DNA from: JBEINZ01 sp040377825
Lineage (GTDB): Bacteria; Pseudomonadota; Alphaproteobacteria; Rhizobiales; Ancalomicrobiaceae
DNA: 10,396 nt
Assembly: GCA_040377825.1 (NCBI GenBank)
Contig: JBEINZ010000102.1
Span: 1-10,396 of the forward strand
Reading direction: 5' to 3'
Position numbers and translations under genes: made by a program. Positions 1 through 6,826 of this stretch are shown here, one piece after another; positions within the stretch are counted from its first letter, which is position 1, and each line of letters opens with the position of its first letter. Under the pieces are notes generated by a model, which was not told the DNA's origin, did no database searches, and saw nothing but the letters and a program-made list of their open reading frames with translations.

Positions 1-252
1 AAACCACTTACCAATCTCAAAAACAACAATGTGAATCTAGGCGCGGGGTCTATCATTGATTACTCTCTAGCAAACGTCGTTAAGAACAGCGCCGTCAAAA
101 AGTCGGGAGCTCCTAACAACTTTAGGTCCGAGACGTCGTTTGGAGATTACAAGTCAATTTCAGTTCGTGAAGTTACCGGAAACGGCTCTTTCCTTATTAA
201 CATTGATACCGGTAATGGCCTGAGAACGTTGTCTGGAGCGAATAAGGCCTAG
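1..252 (+). CDS. 3' end of a probable secreted, beta-rich protein; possible type I secretion substrate (5' partial)
   Basis: The reading frame is open from the first base to the TAG at 250-252, giving 83 residues. The GTG at 31 lacks a convincing ribosome site, so this is probably the C-terminus of a longer protein starting outside the window. The fragment is rich in Asn, Ser, Gly and Val and has no membrane segment. Its last ~40 residues (YKSISVREVTGNGSFLINID, then TGNGLRTLSG) resemble the pattern 'L-T-V..L-x-G-x-G-x-F-x-L-x-x-D' of the last passenger rungs (autochaperone region) of pertactin/AIDA-type autotransporters. That match is from memory, not a search. No beta-barrel follows; a stop and a terminator-like structure do. 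Base composition is clearly more AT-rich than the genes downstream, a common feature of surface or secreted adhesins and of acquired DNA. The type I exporter genes start 129 bp later, so it may be their substrate; this is inferred from position only. Confidence 0.55.
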   Translation, partial: KPLTNLKNNNVNLGAGSIIDYSLANVVKNSAVKKSGAPNNFRSETSFGDYKSISVREVTGNGSFLINIDTGNGLRTLSGANKA

Positions 253-292
253 TGGTGAAGGAAAGAACTGGCTTGAATGGCTGATCTTTCCT

Positions 293-312
293 AATCGCTG
301 TCCGATTTTTTT
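293..312 (+). terminator. Weak rho-independent terminator after the upstream gene
   Basis: A 5-bp stem (aatcg 293-297 with cgatt 303-307, loop ctgtc) runs into a tract of seven T at 306-312. Just upstream is a second perfect inverted repeat (aggaaaga 259-266 with tctttcct 285-292). The short stem means termination may be incomplete, which would allow some read-through into the transporter genes. Confidence 0.4.
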
Positions 313-324
313 ACATCAAGAGTT

Positions 325-354
325 CTCGCCCGGTCATCATTTCGACCGGGCGAG
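325..354 (+). promoter_or_regulatory. Strong GC-rich hairpin in the leader of the type I secretion operon
   Basis: A perfect 11-bp inverted repeat, ctcgcccggtc (325-335) and gaccgggcgag (344-354), encloses an 8-nt loop. It is not followed by a U tract on either strand, so it is not a standard intrinsic terminator. It ends 27 nt before the GTG start at 382. It could be an mRNA processing or stability element, an attenuator, or the 3' barrier of the upstream transcript. Confidence 0.5.
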
Positions 355-381
355 GATTATCGACTAACAACAGGGATCGAT

Positions 382-2643
382 GTGCAGCCCCCCGCGCCCG
401 CAGTTCTGCCCTTGCCGGCCGACGTTATCGACGCGATTGGCCTCATTGCCGTTCGTCGAAAGGTCCGGATCTCGAATATCGAACAACTGAAGTCCGACTG
501 CCACGGCGGGGTGGAGTTGGAATGGCTGGTTGGGCAATTGTCGGCGGCGAAGGTTCATGCGAGGGTCGCCGGGCTGACCCGCAACCTCTCCGCGGCGCTC
601 CAGGGGCAGGAGCTTCCGGTCCTCTTGCTGCTGGCAAATGGCGGCTATGTAATCGCCGAGGGCGCCGAGTGGAATGACGGCGGAGAGCTGATCTCGATCG
701 CGATCGCCGGATTCGATAGAGAACGCGGTGACTTCGTCCGCGCCGCAGCGAAACCGGAAGAGATCTTGTCGGCTTGGTCCGGCTATAGTCTTTCGATTGA
801 GGCGGATCCTGTAACGCTCGGATTGAAGGATAGTCGCCCCTTCGGGCTTTGGTGGTTCGTGCGCATCGTGACGCGCGAGCGGGAAACCTTGCCATTGGTG
901 GCCTCGTCGATCGTCACCGTCCACGCGCTCGGGCTTGTCCTTCCGCTGATTTTCGCCGCCGTTGTCGACAGAGTGTTGCCTTCGGAACAGCGGGGAACTT
1001 TAGCCGCCCTGGCGATCTTGGGCGTCCTTGTCATCGTGAGCGATGGTGTTTTGCGCTATCTGCGCGACGTCATGATTGCCTTTATTAGCGCAAGGCTGGA
1101 TGCAACGTCAGCCGCCGAGACCTTTGGGCACTTGTTAAGTCTGCCGATAGACTACTTCCAAAAATCTTCGACCGGCGTCGTAACGAGAAACCTACGACAG
1201 TACCAAGAAGTCCGTGAATTTCTTGCCGGGCCGTGTACGCAAACGTCAATACAAGTTTTTGGCCTGCCGTTTGCCCTTGGCTTACTTTATTACTTCAGCC
1301 CCATCTTGACGCTTGTCGTGCTCGTTGGCGGCCTTCTGATGGCACTGGTGATCTATGCGGCCTGGGCTCCCTTTGGCCGGACGCTTGAAGAGGCGATGTT
1401 CACCGAAGGCATCATGCAAGGGCGGCTCGTTGAGTCCGTACATGGCGCGTTGACCGTAAAATCGCTCGGGCTCGAAAATCAGATCGAAACGGAATGGCAA
1501 TCCCTAGCGGGCGCTGCGGCGCGCCAACATTACGATCTGCGCAGGATCGTTGCCTCCTGTTTGACCCTTGTTACCGTGATCGAGAACGCCGTCACCATCT
1601 CCATCCTGGTGTTTGGCGTAAGTCTGGTGCTCGATGGCACAATGAGCGTTGGATCACTCGTTGCGTTCAAGCTGATCGCCAATCAAGTCACCGATCCGCT
1701 CAAATCGGTCGCGAACTTGGCTCAAGAGTATCGCAAGACCGGCAAGTCGATCGAACTCTTGGGACAAATCATGGATGTGCCGGCGGATGTTTCCAATGGC
1801 GGCCGGGTCGCGGCGCTAACCGGTCAAATTGCGCTGAAAACCCTGGAGTTCAGCTATTCAAAGGGGAATACGCCCGCGCTGACCGACGTCTCGCTCATGG
1901 TCGAGCCGGGCGCTTTCATTGGCGTGGTGGGTCCGTCCGGGTCCGGCAAATCGACCTTAACGAAGCTTCTTCTCGGCCTCATTCAGCCTTCGAACGGCTC
2001 GGTCGAGTACGCGGCTTTTGACGGCGGCAATACCACATGGCAAACGACGCGGGAGCTCAACATGGCAAACTTGCGTCGCAACCAGATTGCGGTCGTCCTG
2101 CAGGAGAACCAACTTTTTCAAGGCACGATCGCCGAGAATATCCGGTTCGGCAAACCCGACGCCACGTTTGAGGACATCGTAAGAGCCGCCCAGCAGGCCG
2201 GCGCCCATGAGTTCATCATGGAATCCGCCGACGGCGCCGGCTACGAAAGAATTCTGGAAGAAGGCGCGTCGAACCTTTCGGGCGGACAAAGACAGCGCCT
2301 CGCGATCGCTCGCGCGCTCGTCAGGCAGCCAAGAGTTCTGATCCTGGACGAGGCCACATCGGCGCTGGACGTCGATTCCGAACGCGTGGTCAAACAAAGT
2401 CTCGACGCCTATCGGCGCGCCAGCAGCCCGCCCTGCACGATTATTGCAATCGCTCACCGACTGTCGACTATTCGTGACGCGGACCAGATTATCGTCTTCG
2501 ATCGCGGACAGATCATTGGCAAAGGCCGCCATGGCGAGTTGATCGACAGCAACAGCACGAAATTCTCCAAGAAATACATCGAAATGTGGAAAAAACAGAG
2601 CCCCGAGACGGCCGAAACCACGCGTCTGCCCGTGCCGGCATGA
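382..2643 (+). CDS. Type I secretion ABC transporter, HlyB/LssB-like permease-ATPase with degenerate C39-like domain
   Basis: This inner-membrane exporter would use ATP to push an unfolded protein substrate through a channel formed with the HlyD-type adaptor and an outer-membrane TolC-type protein. Domains of the 753 residues: C39-like domain at ~10-140; ABC-type membrane domain at ~160-460 with hydrophobic helices near 170-196, 206-226, 290-328 and 385-417; ATPase at ~480-740. The ATPase is complete: Walker A GPSGSGKST (517-525), Q-loop Gln574, signature LSGGQ (632-636), Walker B VLILDE (652-657), switch His692. The N-terminal domain lacks the catalytic Cys (IGLIAVRR where C39 peptidases have Q...C) and the His (GGYV at 87-90), so it should bind rather than cleave the substrate, as known for the HlyB C39-like domain. 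The GTG start has AGGGA at 372-376; an ATG at 380 is out of frame. The stop overlaps the adaptor start. Length fits the family. Substrate unknown. Confidence 0.92.
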   Translation: MQPPAPAVLPLPADVIDAIGLIAVRRKVRISNIEQLKSDCHGGVELEWLVGQLSAAKVHARVAGLTRNLSAALQGQELPVLLLLANGGYVIAEGAEWNDGGELISIAIAGFDRERGDFVRAAAKPEEILSAWSGYSLSIEADPVTLGLKDSRPFGLWWFVRIVTRERETLPLVASSIVTVHALGLVLPLIFAAVVDRVLPSEQRGTLAALAILGVLVIVSDGVLRYLRDVMIAFISARLDATSAAETFGHLLSLPIDYFQKSSTGVVTRNLRQYQEVREFLAGPCTQTSIQVFGLPFALGLLYYFSPILTLVVLVGGLLMALVIYAAWAPFGRTLEEAMFTEGIMQGRLVESVHGALTVKSLGLENQIETEWQSLAGAAARQHYDLRRIVASCLTLVTVIENAVTISILVFGVSLVLDGTMSVGSLVAFKLIANQVTDPLKSVANLAQEYRKTGKSIELLGQIMDVPADVSNGGRVAALTGQIALKTLEFSYSKGNTPALTDVSLMVEPGAFIGVVGPSGSGKSTLTKLLLGLIQPSNGSVEYAAFDGGNTTWQTTRELNMANLRRNQIAVVLQENQLFQGTIAENIRFGKPDATFEDIVRAAQQAGAHEFIMESADGAGYERILEEGASNLSGGQRQRLAIARALVRQPRVLILDEATSALDVDSERVVKQSLDAYRRASSPPCTIIAIAHRLSTIRDADQIIVFDRGQIIGKGRHGELIDSNSTKFSKKYIEMWKKQSPETAETTRLPVPA

Positions 2644-4010
2644 ATTCCATCGACAAGATTGAACCGAAAAGCGATTTTATCAGACCGATCATCGTGGCCC
2701 CGCCAACTATCGAGCCGTTGCTGTTTCAGCCGAATGTCGCGCGGGCGGCTCTTCGCCCCATCCCCCGATGGTTCGGTTGGACGGTGATCGGCATTATCGG
2801 CTTGGTGCTGTCGGTCGTTGCATGGTCGTTGCTGGCCCGTTTCGATATCGTGGTTGCCGCAACGGGTCGTCTCGTTTCGGTCGTTCCGCCGATCGCGATT
2901 CAACCGCTCGATCGAGCGGTCGTAAGCCGCGTCCATGTGAGGCCCGGCGATTTCGTCGCGAAAGGCGTCACGCTGGTGACGCTTGATCATTCAACGACCA
3001 ATGCTCGACGCCTCATGACCGAAGAGCTTGTCGAGAGCCTTCAGTCAGAGTCCGTGCGCTTGAAGGCGGAATTGGACGACCAAGCCACAATGCCCGTTGC
3101 GTCGGAGGCCTCCAGGCGCCAGGCGGAAACGCTCGTCAGACGCCGCGCCGAACGGGATGCCCGCCGGCGGATCCTTGCCGCCCGCGAAGAGCGCGCTCGT
3201 GACCTTGTCAGTTCGACGACCGCGGAAATCGAGCTGTTGCGACAGCAAATTGAACGCGAACGAGACCTTGTGTCGCGCTTGGAAAAGCTTGGGCGCCGCG
3301 AGTTGGTGTCGCGCGATCGTCTTGTCGAGATTAATGACAAGCTGCGTCGGAGCAGCTCGGAGATGACGGGTTTGGTCCGTCAGGTCGGCAACGCGCAAGA
3401 AGAAATCGAGCAGATTGCCGCTGAACGTCAGGCTTTTGAAAATGAATGGCGCTCGGCCGTCGCGGATCGAATTTCGCTGGTCAGTCGCGAACTGACGGAG
3501 CGGATGCGCGATTATCAAGAAGTTAGATACCTCGCCAGCCGCAATGAGATCCTTGCGGACGAAGACGCGCTGGTCATGGAGGTCGCGGGGGCCACGACGA
3601 GTTCGGTCGTCTCCGGCGGCGATGTCCTGATCAGGCTACTTCCCCTAACGGCGCCACTTGAAGCGCTCCTTACAATTCCAGCGAAGGACGCCGGCTGGGT
3701 GCGCGCGGGACAAACGGTGCGGGTTGAGTTGGCAAGCCTTCCATCGCAACGGCACGGCTACATGACAGGAATTGTGCGAGCGCTCGCGCCTGATATCGCA
3801 CCCGAAACCGAACGATCCGGAAACCGCGGAATGCTGGCTTATGTCAGCGTCGCCAATCCGCTGCGCCAATTGCATGACGTACCGGCATCGTTCGGGCTCG
3901 CGCCCGGATTGGCCACCAACGCCAACATACGCATTGGCGAACGGGCCCCGATCTGGTTTCTCATTGATTCCGCGTTGGACCGCTTCGACGGCGCGTTTCT
4001 GCAACGCTGA
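2640..4010 (+). CDS. HlyD-family periplasmic adaptor (membrane fusion protein) of the type I secretion system
   Basis: The protein bridges the inner-membrane ABC exporter and an outer-membrane channel. The start is the ATG at 2640, whose ATGA overlaps the transporter's TGA, the classic sign of translational coupling; the frame is open 18 codons further upstream, inside the transporter gene. Of 456 residues, 1-44 are cytoplasmic, ~45-67 form one membrane helix, ~85-117 form the first lipoyl half-motif (QPLDRAVVSRVHVRPGDFVA), ~122-295 form a long Arg/Glu-rich coiled-coil hairpin, ~296-335 the second lipoyl half, and ~336-436 the beta-barrel and membrane-proximal domain. E. coli HlyD has 478 residues, so the length is normal. 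The C-terminus (ALDRFDGAFLQR) is not the usual HlyD ending. No TolC-type gene follows in the window, so the outer-membrane partner is encoded elsewhere or lies upstream. Confidence 0.9.
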   Translation: MNSIDKIEPKSDFIRPIIVAPPTIEPLLFQPNVARAALRPIPRWFGWTVIGIIGLVLSVVAWSLLARFDIVVAATGRLVSVVPPIAIQPLDRAVVSRVHVRPGDFVAKGVTLVTLDHSTTNARRLMTEELVESLQSESVRLKAELDDQATMPVASEASRRQAETLVRRRAERDARRRILAAREERARDLVSSTTAEIELLRQQIERERDLVSRLEKLGRRELVSRDRLVEINDKLRRSSSEMTGLVRQVGNAQEEIEQIAAERQAFENEWRSAVADRISLVSRELTERMRDYQEVRYLASRNEILADEDALVMEVAGATTSSVVSGGDVLIRLLPLTAPLEALLTIPAKDAGWVRAGQTVRVELASLPSQRHGYMTGIVRALAPDIAPETERSGNRGMLAYVSVANPLRQLHDVPASFGLAPGLATNANIRIGERAPIWFLIDSALDRFDGAFLQR

Positions 4011-4124
4011 CGTCCGAGACCAAATAGATGTCATCGAATCTATAGCCGCACAAGTTTCCCGATGCAGTGGACGCTTGTCCGACGCGCCGATCCCCGGAAG
4101 CCCCCCCCTGCGGTCGGTCGCGAT

Positions 4125-4242
4125 CTAGAGCATTTCCCGCTCGGATGGGACCATCCGAGCGACAAGGAATTGCTCCAGATTCAATAGCTTCAGTCAGTCC
4201 TTCCTGTTCGGATCGAAGCGATCCGAACAAGACAGGCTCTAG
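4125..4242. repeat. Composite palindromic repeat (REP/BIME- or MITE-like, ~118 bp) between two genes
   Basis: The element is bounded by the 7-bp inverted ends ctagagc (4125-4131) and gctctag (4236-4242). Inside are two separate perfect hairpins. The first is gctcggatgg 4139-4148 with ccatccgagc 4151-4160, flanked by outer arms gagcatttcc 4128-4137 and ggaattgctc 4166-4175 with one mismatch. The second is tgttcggatcg 4205-4215 with cgatccgaaca 4219-4229. The arms of the two hairpins resemble each other (CTCGGATGG and TTCGGATCG). Intergenic repeats that start CTAGAGC are, to my knowledge, abundant in rhizobial-type genomes. It lies in the 307-bp stretch between the adaptor gene and the next gene and could also stabilise or end the secretion mRNA. 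The rest of 4011-4317 shows no gene. Confidence 0.7.
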
Positions 4243-4317
4243 CGCCCTTGATCTGACACACTCATGGTGTTGAATGAGAAATCGAGATGCATCGCTGCGG
4301 CTATTGGAGACGACACG

Positions 4318-4563
4318 ATGCGGCATGTCACTGCCAGAATGCACGGTGTGTTTGGGCCGGAATGCCTCGGGGATATCGACGCGGCATTTTCCGCGGCAAT
4401 GGACCGCTTCGAAGGCATTGCTGTCGCTTCAATCGAAGTTGTGGAACCCAAAGACCTTGCACGTCGGATTATCGAAGAAGCCCGATCCGGCGAAACCGAG
4501 CCACAGCTATTATGGCGCGCGGCGGTGGCAAGAATGCTCGTGGCGCAGCGCACCGAAGCCTGA
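4318..4563 (+). CDS. Small hypothetical protein, 81 residues
   Basis: I do not recognise this protein. The start is the ATG at 4318, preceded by GGAGA at 4306-4310 with 7-nt spacing; an in-frame ATG at 4264 lacks such a site. The 81 residues contain no signal peptide and no membrane segment. The composition looks like a soluble alpha/beta protein: an acidic amphipathic helix near 17-31 (LGDIDAAFSAAMDRF), a hydrophobic strand near 33-43 (GIAVASIEVVE), and a charged helix pair near 45-78 (DLARRIIEEA, then QLLWRAAVARMLVAQR). It is convergent with the DUF3563-like gene, only 16 bp away, leaving no room for a separate terminator. The opposite strand also carries an open frame, but that one is Ser/Arg-rich with no ribosome site. 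The gene is likely real; its role is unknown. Confidence 0.6.
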   Translation: MRHVTARMHGVFGPECLGDIDAAFSAAMDRFEGIAVASIEVVEPKDLARRIIEEARSGETEPQLLWRAAVARMLVAQRTEA

Positions 4564-4579
4564 CGTCTTTCCCGATCGC

Positions 4580-4780
4580 CTAGAACTGCCAGTGGACCAG
4601 ATTTATGCCTGCCTTCCGGCGATCAAGTTCGCGGATTCGCATCTCAAGATCGATCCGATCGGTCGCTTCATTCAAATAGGCATCCCGCAGTTCGCGATCG
4701 GACATGACGCCGAGGCGTAGACGCGATGCACGGGCGATCGCCGCGAGCTTTGCGCCGGCGGCTTGTAGGCGAGTGTTCAT
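4580..4780 (-). CDS. DUF3563-like small protein, 66 residues
   Basis: The start is the ATG at 4780-4778 on the minus strand, set by a perfect AGGAGG (plus-strand cctcct 4786-4791) 5 nt upstream; the frame stays open 29 codons further upstream, but without a ribosome site. The protein is basic and soluble. Residues 34-54 (AYLNEATDRIDLEMRIRELD and the next Arg) match the DUF3563 signature 'aYLaeA.DlyDLE.RmReLdR' as I remember it. The ~30 residues before it (MNTRLQ...ARASRLRLGV) form a positively charged helix. The function of DUF3563 is not established; such proteins are common in proteobacteria with plant or soil lifestyles. It stands alone, convergent with the 81-residue gene, and its upstream region is shared with the universal stress gene. 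A possible promoter is listed separately. Confidence 0.7.
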   Translation of the reverse strand: MNTRLQAAGAKLAAIARASRLRLGVMSDRELRDAYLNEATDRIDLEMRIRELDRRKAGINLVHWQF

Positions 4781-4851
4781 GAGGGCCTCCTGTTTCAAAG
4801 TAGGCGCACTCCGAAGTGGCGTTTCACCCGACTTTTTTGGTCGCAAACTCA

Positions 4852-4950
4852 TTGTGCAACGCAGCAAATTAAGCCATCCAATCGTGACAATTCAATGGCA
4901 TGAATGATTGTGCATTGCACCCATGCATCAATGGAATGGTGAGTTGCGCA
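4852..4950. promoter_or_regulatory. Three TTGYGCA motifs in the divergent intergenic region
   Basis: The 268-bp gap between the DUF3563-like gene and the universal stress gene holds no gene. It contains TTGTGCA at 4852-4858 and 4908-4914 (within an exact 8-bp repeat ATTGTGCA) and TTGCGCA at 4944-4950. The middle copy lies in the near-perfect palindrome gtgca-t-tgcac (4910-4920). These could be binding sites of one regulator of the divergent pair, but no known operator was recognised. Confidence 0.25.
4867..4895 (-). promoter_or_regulatory. Possible sigma70-type promoter for the DUF3563-like gene
   Basis: On the minus strand TTGAAT (plus 4895-4890) is followed after 17 nt by TTAATT (plus 4872-4867). 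This places the transcript start about 80 nt before the ATG at 4780. The -10 match is modest and no other evidence supports it. Confidence 0.3.
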
Positions 4951-5048
4951 CCCCATGCCGCCAATCGCAATCCTGTCATGGCAATTGGGAATGCATGGAT
5001 TAGGATCGGCATCGATGTCGCTATTGCGCGAAGGGGGAGGTATCGGCC

Positions 5049-5870
5049 ATGAAATCCTTGCTCGTCCCAATCGATCATAATCCCGCTGCTTATCCAGTGC
5101 TTGAGATGGCCGCGCTCGTCGCGCGCCGGTTCGGAAGTTTCATCGAGGGTGTTCCGTCGATTCAGGATATGCCGATTGTTGTGACGGAAGTCGGCGGGAC
5201 TTGGCCTTTCGCCGACGAACATCGCGAAAAGGATCGAATGAGCGGGGCAAAACAGCTCTTCGAGAACTTCATGACATCGAATGGGATACCGGGCTCGGGG
5301 CCCGCGCCGAATTGGCGCTGGCACGGCGAACGCGCGATTCCGGATAGCCAAATCGGCGCCGCGGGCCGCGTGTTTGACGCGATCGTGGTTGGCCGGCCGG
5401 ATCCGAACGGAGCCTATCCGCGCAACACGACCTTCGAGGCGGCGCTATTCGAAAGTGGCCGGCCGCTGATCCTCGCCCCACCGAACGCTCCCGCCTCGAT
5501 CGGTACCGAAATCGTCGTTCACTGGAACGGGAGCACTGAAACGGCGCGCGCGATCGGTGCCGCGCTCCCGTTCCTGAAGGAGGCCAACCGTGTCAGCGTG
5601 CTCGCGGTCGAGGGGGCGATGGCCGATGGGCCGAGCGGCGGCGAACTGGTCTCGCGGCTCGCGCGCCACGGCATCAAGGTCGAGTATGTTGTAAAGCCCG
5701 GGTCAACGCGCACGAGCGGCGAGCTCATTTTGGACCACGCCGCCGCTGTTGGTGCCGATCTCATCATCAAGGGCGCCTACACCCAAAGCCGGCTGCGTCA
5801 GATGATCTTCGGCGGTGCCACGAGCCACGTTTTGGCAAATGCCTCGATCCCGGTCTTGATGGCCCACTGA
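5049..5870 (+). CDS. Tandem universal stress protein (UspA family)
   Basis: This is a cytoplasmic stress-responsive protein of 273 residues with two Usp folds in tandem. The first fold spans ~1-145 (opening KSLLVPIDHN) and the second ~150-273 (opening EIVVHWNGS, ending IPVLMAH). The start ATG has GGGGGAGG at 5033-5040, 8 nt upstream. In the second fold the nucleotide-binding motif G-2x-G-9x-G is present at 242-256 except that the second Gly is Thr245 (GAYTQSRLRQMIFGG). The first fold has no such motif. ATP binding is therefore uncertain. In the family, tandem Usp proteins bind ATP or AMP and promote survival under starvation, oxygen limitation or oxidative stress; the substrate or partner is not known. 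It is convergent with the HdeD-like gene, 65 bp away, which fits a small stress cluster. No clear promoter was found upstream. Confidence 0.88.
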   Translation: MKSLLVPIDHNPAAYPVLEMAALVARRFGSFIEGVPSIQDMPIVVTEVGGTWPFADEHREKDRMSGAKQLFENFMTSNGIPGSGPAPNWRWHGERAIPDSQIGAAGRVFDAIVVGRPDPNGAYPRNTTFEAALFESGRPLILAPPNAPASIGTEIVVHWNGSTETARAIGAALPFLKEANRVSVLAVEGAMADGPSGGELVSRLARHGIKVEYVVKPGSTRTSGELILDHAAAVGADLIIKGAYTQSRLRQMIFGGATSHVLANASIPVLMAH

Positions 5871-5935
5871 ACAGTCGGCATGTATGTCGAAGCGGACGCC
5901 GTCGCGCGCGGCGCCCGTATTCCCGCGATGAGGGT

Positions 5936-6568
5936 CTAGCGTGCTTCAATGCCCATGCGCACGCCCCAATCGTCGCGCAACCCGCGAAACTTGAAGGACA
6001 ATATCATCAAGATCGTGCCGAAAATGACGGCATAGACCCCGATCCACCACGTCAAGACGACCATGCCGGCCAGCGGAGCTCCAAACAGGGCGATGCTGAA
6101 GACTATCGATAAGACCGCGCCAAACACCAGCCACCCGCGGCCGTGATGTTGACCGAGCCGGAAGGCGGCTGCGAGCATCAGGACGCCCGAGACCATCGCC
6201 CATGCGGCGATCACCATGACGAAGGCAAAAGCTGTCAGGCTAGGCCAGAGCAATGCAACCGCGCCTGCCGCGATGTCCACGATGCCTTCGAGGACGAGAA
6301 GTCCCCACCGATCCCGTCGCCATGCGGCGGTCGCACCGGAAATGATCGCGAACAAGCCGTCAATCAGCGTAAATGCTGCCCAGATATAAATGAGCGAGAG
6401 CATCGTGGGTCCCGGCATGACAATCGCCGCGATCCCGAATAGAATTGCGATAATGCCGCGCAGCAATAGGGTCCACCACTTCTGTGTCATCTCGACAATC
6501 GTGGGATCACCGATTGGTCTGCCCGCCCCCCGGCGAATCCGGTCCGTATAGGATGAACTGCTAGTCAT
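5936..6568 (-). CDS. HdeD-like acid-resistance membrane protein (DUF308)
   Basis: The protein has 210 residues and six predicted membrane helices near 32-51, 55-77, 89-108, 112-134, 145-164 and 168-192, the layout of the HdeD/DUF308 family of inner-membrane proteins. The family hallmark W-x-x-L-L-x-R-G before helix 1 is visible at 31-38 (WWTLLLRG). The N-terminal ~28 residues are polar and cytoplasmic. E. coli HdeD takes part in acid resistance at high cell density; the mechanism is not known. The start is the ATG at 6568-6566 with AGGAG (plus 6576-6580) 7 nt upstream; the frame stays open to 7159 but that part overlaps the aldolase gene and is not credible protein. An EcfG-type promoter lies upstream at 6700-6725, so the gene is probably in the general stress regulon, like HdeD-like genes of other alphaproteobacteria. 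Confidence 0.85.
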   Translation of the reverse strand: MTSSSSYTDRIRRGAGRPIGDPTIVEMTQKWWTLLLRGIIAILFGIAAIVMPGPTMLSLIYIWAAFTLIDGLFAIISGATAAWRRDRWGLLVLEGIVDIAAGAVALLWPSLTAFAFVMVIAAWAMVSGVLMLAAAFRLGQHHGRGWLVFGAVLSIVFSIALFGAPLAGMVVLTWWIGVYAVIFGTILMILSFKFRGLRDDWGVRMGIEAR

Positions 6569-6699
6569 GTCCGTGCTCCTATTTTCGATTGACATCCGGG
6601 ACCTTGGGCAATCGTCCACACGTTGCCTCAGTGCAGTCTCGTTCAAGGGCGAGATGCGAACCCATCGAGCTACGGTCCCGTACCGCGACGTCGAGCGAT

Positions 6700-6725
6700 G
6701 AACGTCCGCGAAACGTTGTCGTTCC
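6700..6725 (-). promoter_or_regulatory. EcfG (general stress sigma factor) type promoter for the HdeD-like gene
   Basis: On the minus strand GGAAC (plus 6725-6721) and CGTTC (plus 6704-6700) are separated by exactly 16 nt. This matches the EcfG consensus GGAAC-N16/17-CGTT of alphaproteobacteria. Transcription would start near 6692 and leave a ~125-nt leader before the ATG at 6568. It is the only such pair I found in the intergenic regions. The 258-bp gap 6569-6826 holds no gene. Confidence 0.6.
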
Positions 6726-6826
6726 ATGGAGGCAGGAGAGGCGGTAGCGGAGCAATTCAAGGCACTTGCTTCCAATCGCCGGACGCGGTTTGGTCTCTTC
6801 AATCGGTTCTGAAGCGGGGACTTTCC

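Noticed and set aside
364..924. Long minus-strand frame opposite the 5' part of the ABC transporter gene
   Set aside because: Arg/Gln-rich shadow of the C39-like domain with no recognisable motif.
4239..4553. Minus-strand frame opposite the 81-residue gene
   Set aside because: Ser/Arg-rich composition typical of antisense frames in GC-rich DNA; the plus strand has the ribosome site.
4896..4920. Possible sigma54 promoter (TGGCAT...TTGTGC) upstream of the Usp gene
   Set aside because: The spacing between GG and GC elements is wrong for sigma54 (10 nt required).
5897..5913. GC hairpin between the Usp and HdeD genes as a bidirectional terminator
   Set aside because: Only a 5-bp stem (cgccg/cggcg) and no T tract on either side.
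6623..6826. N-terminal extension of the aldolase-fold protein
   Set aside because: Low-complexity, Arg/Gly-rich, no family match; the ATG at 6827 has its own ribosome site.
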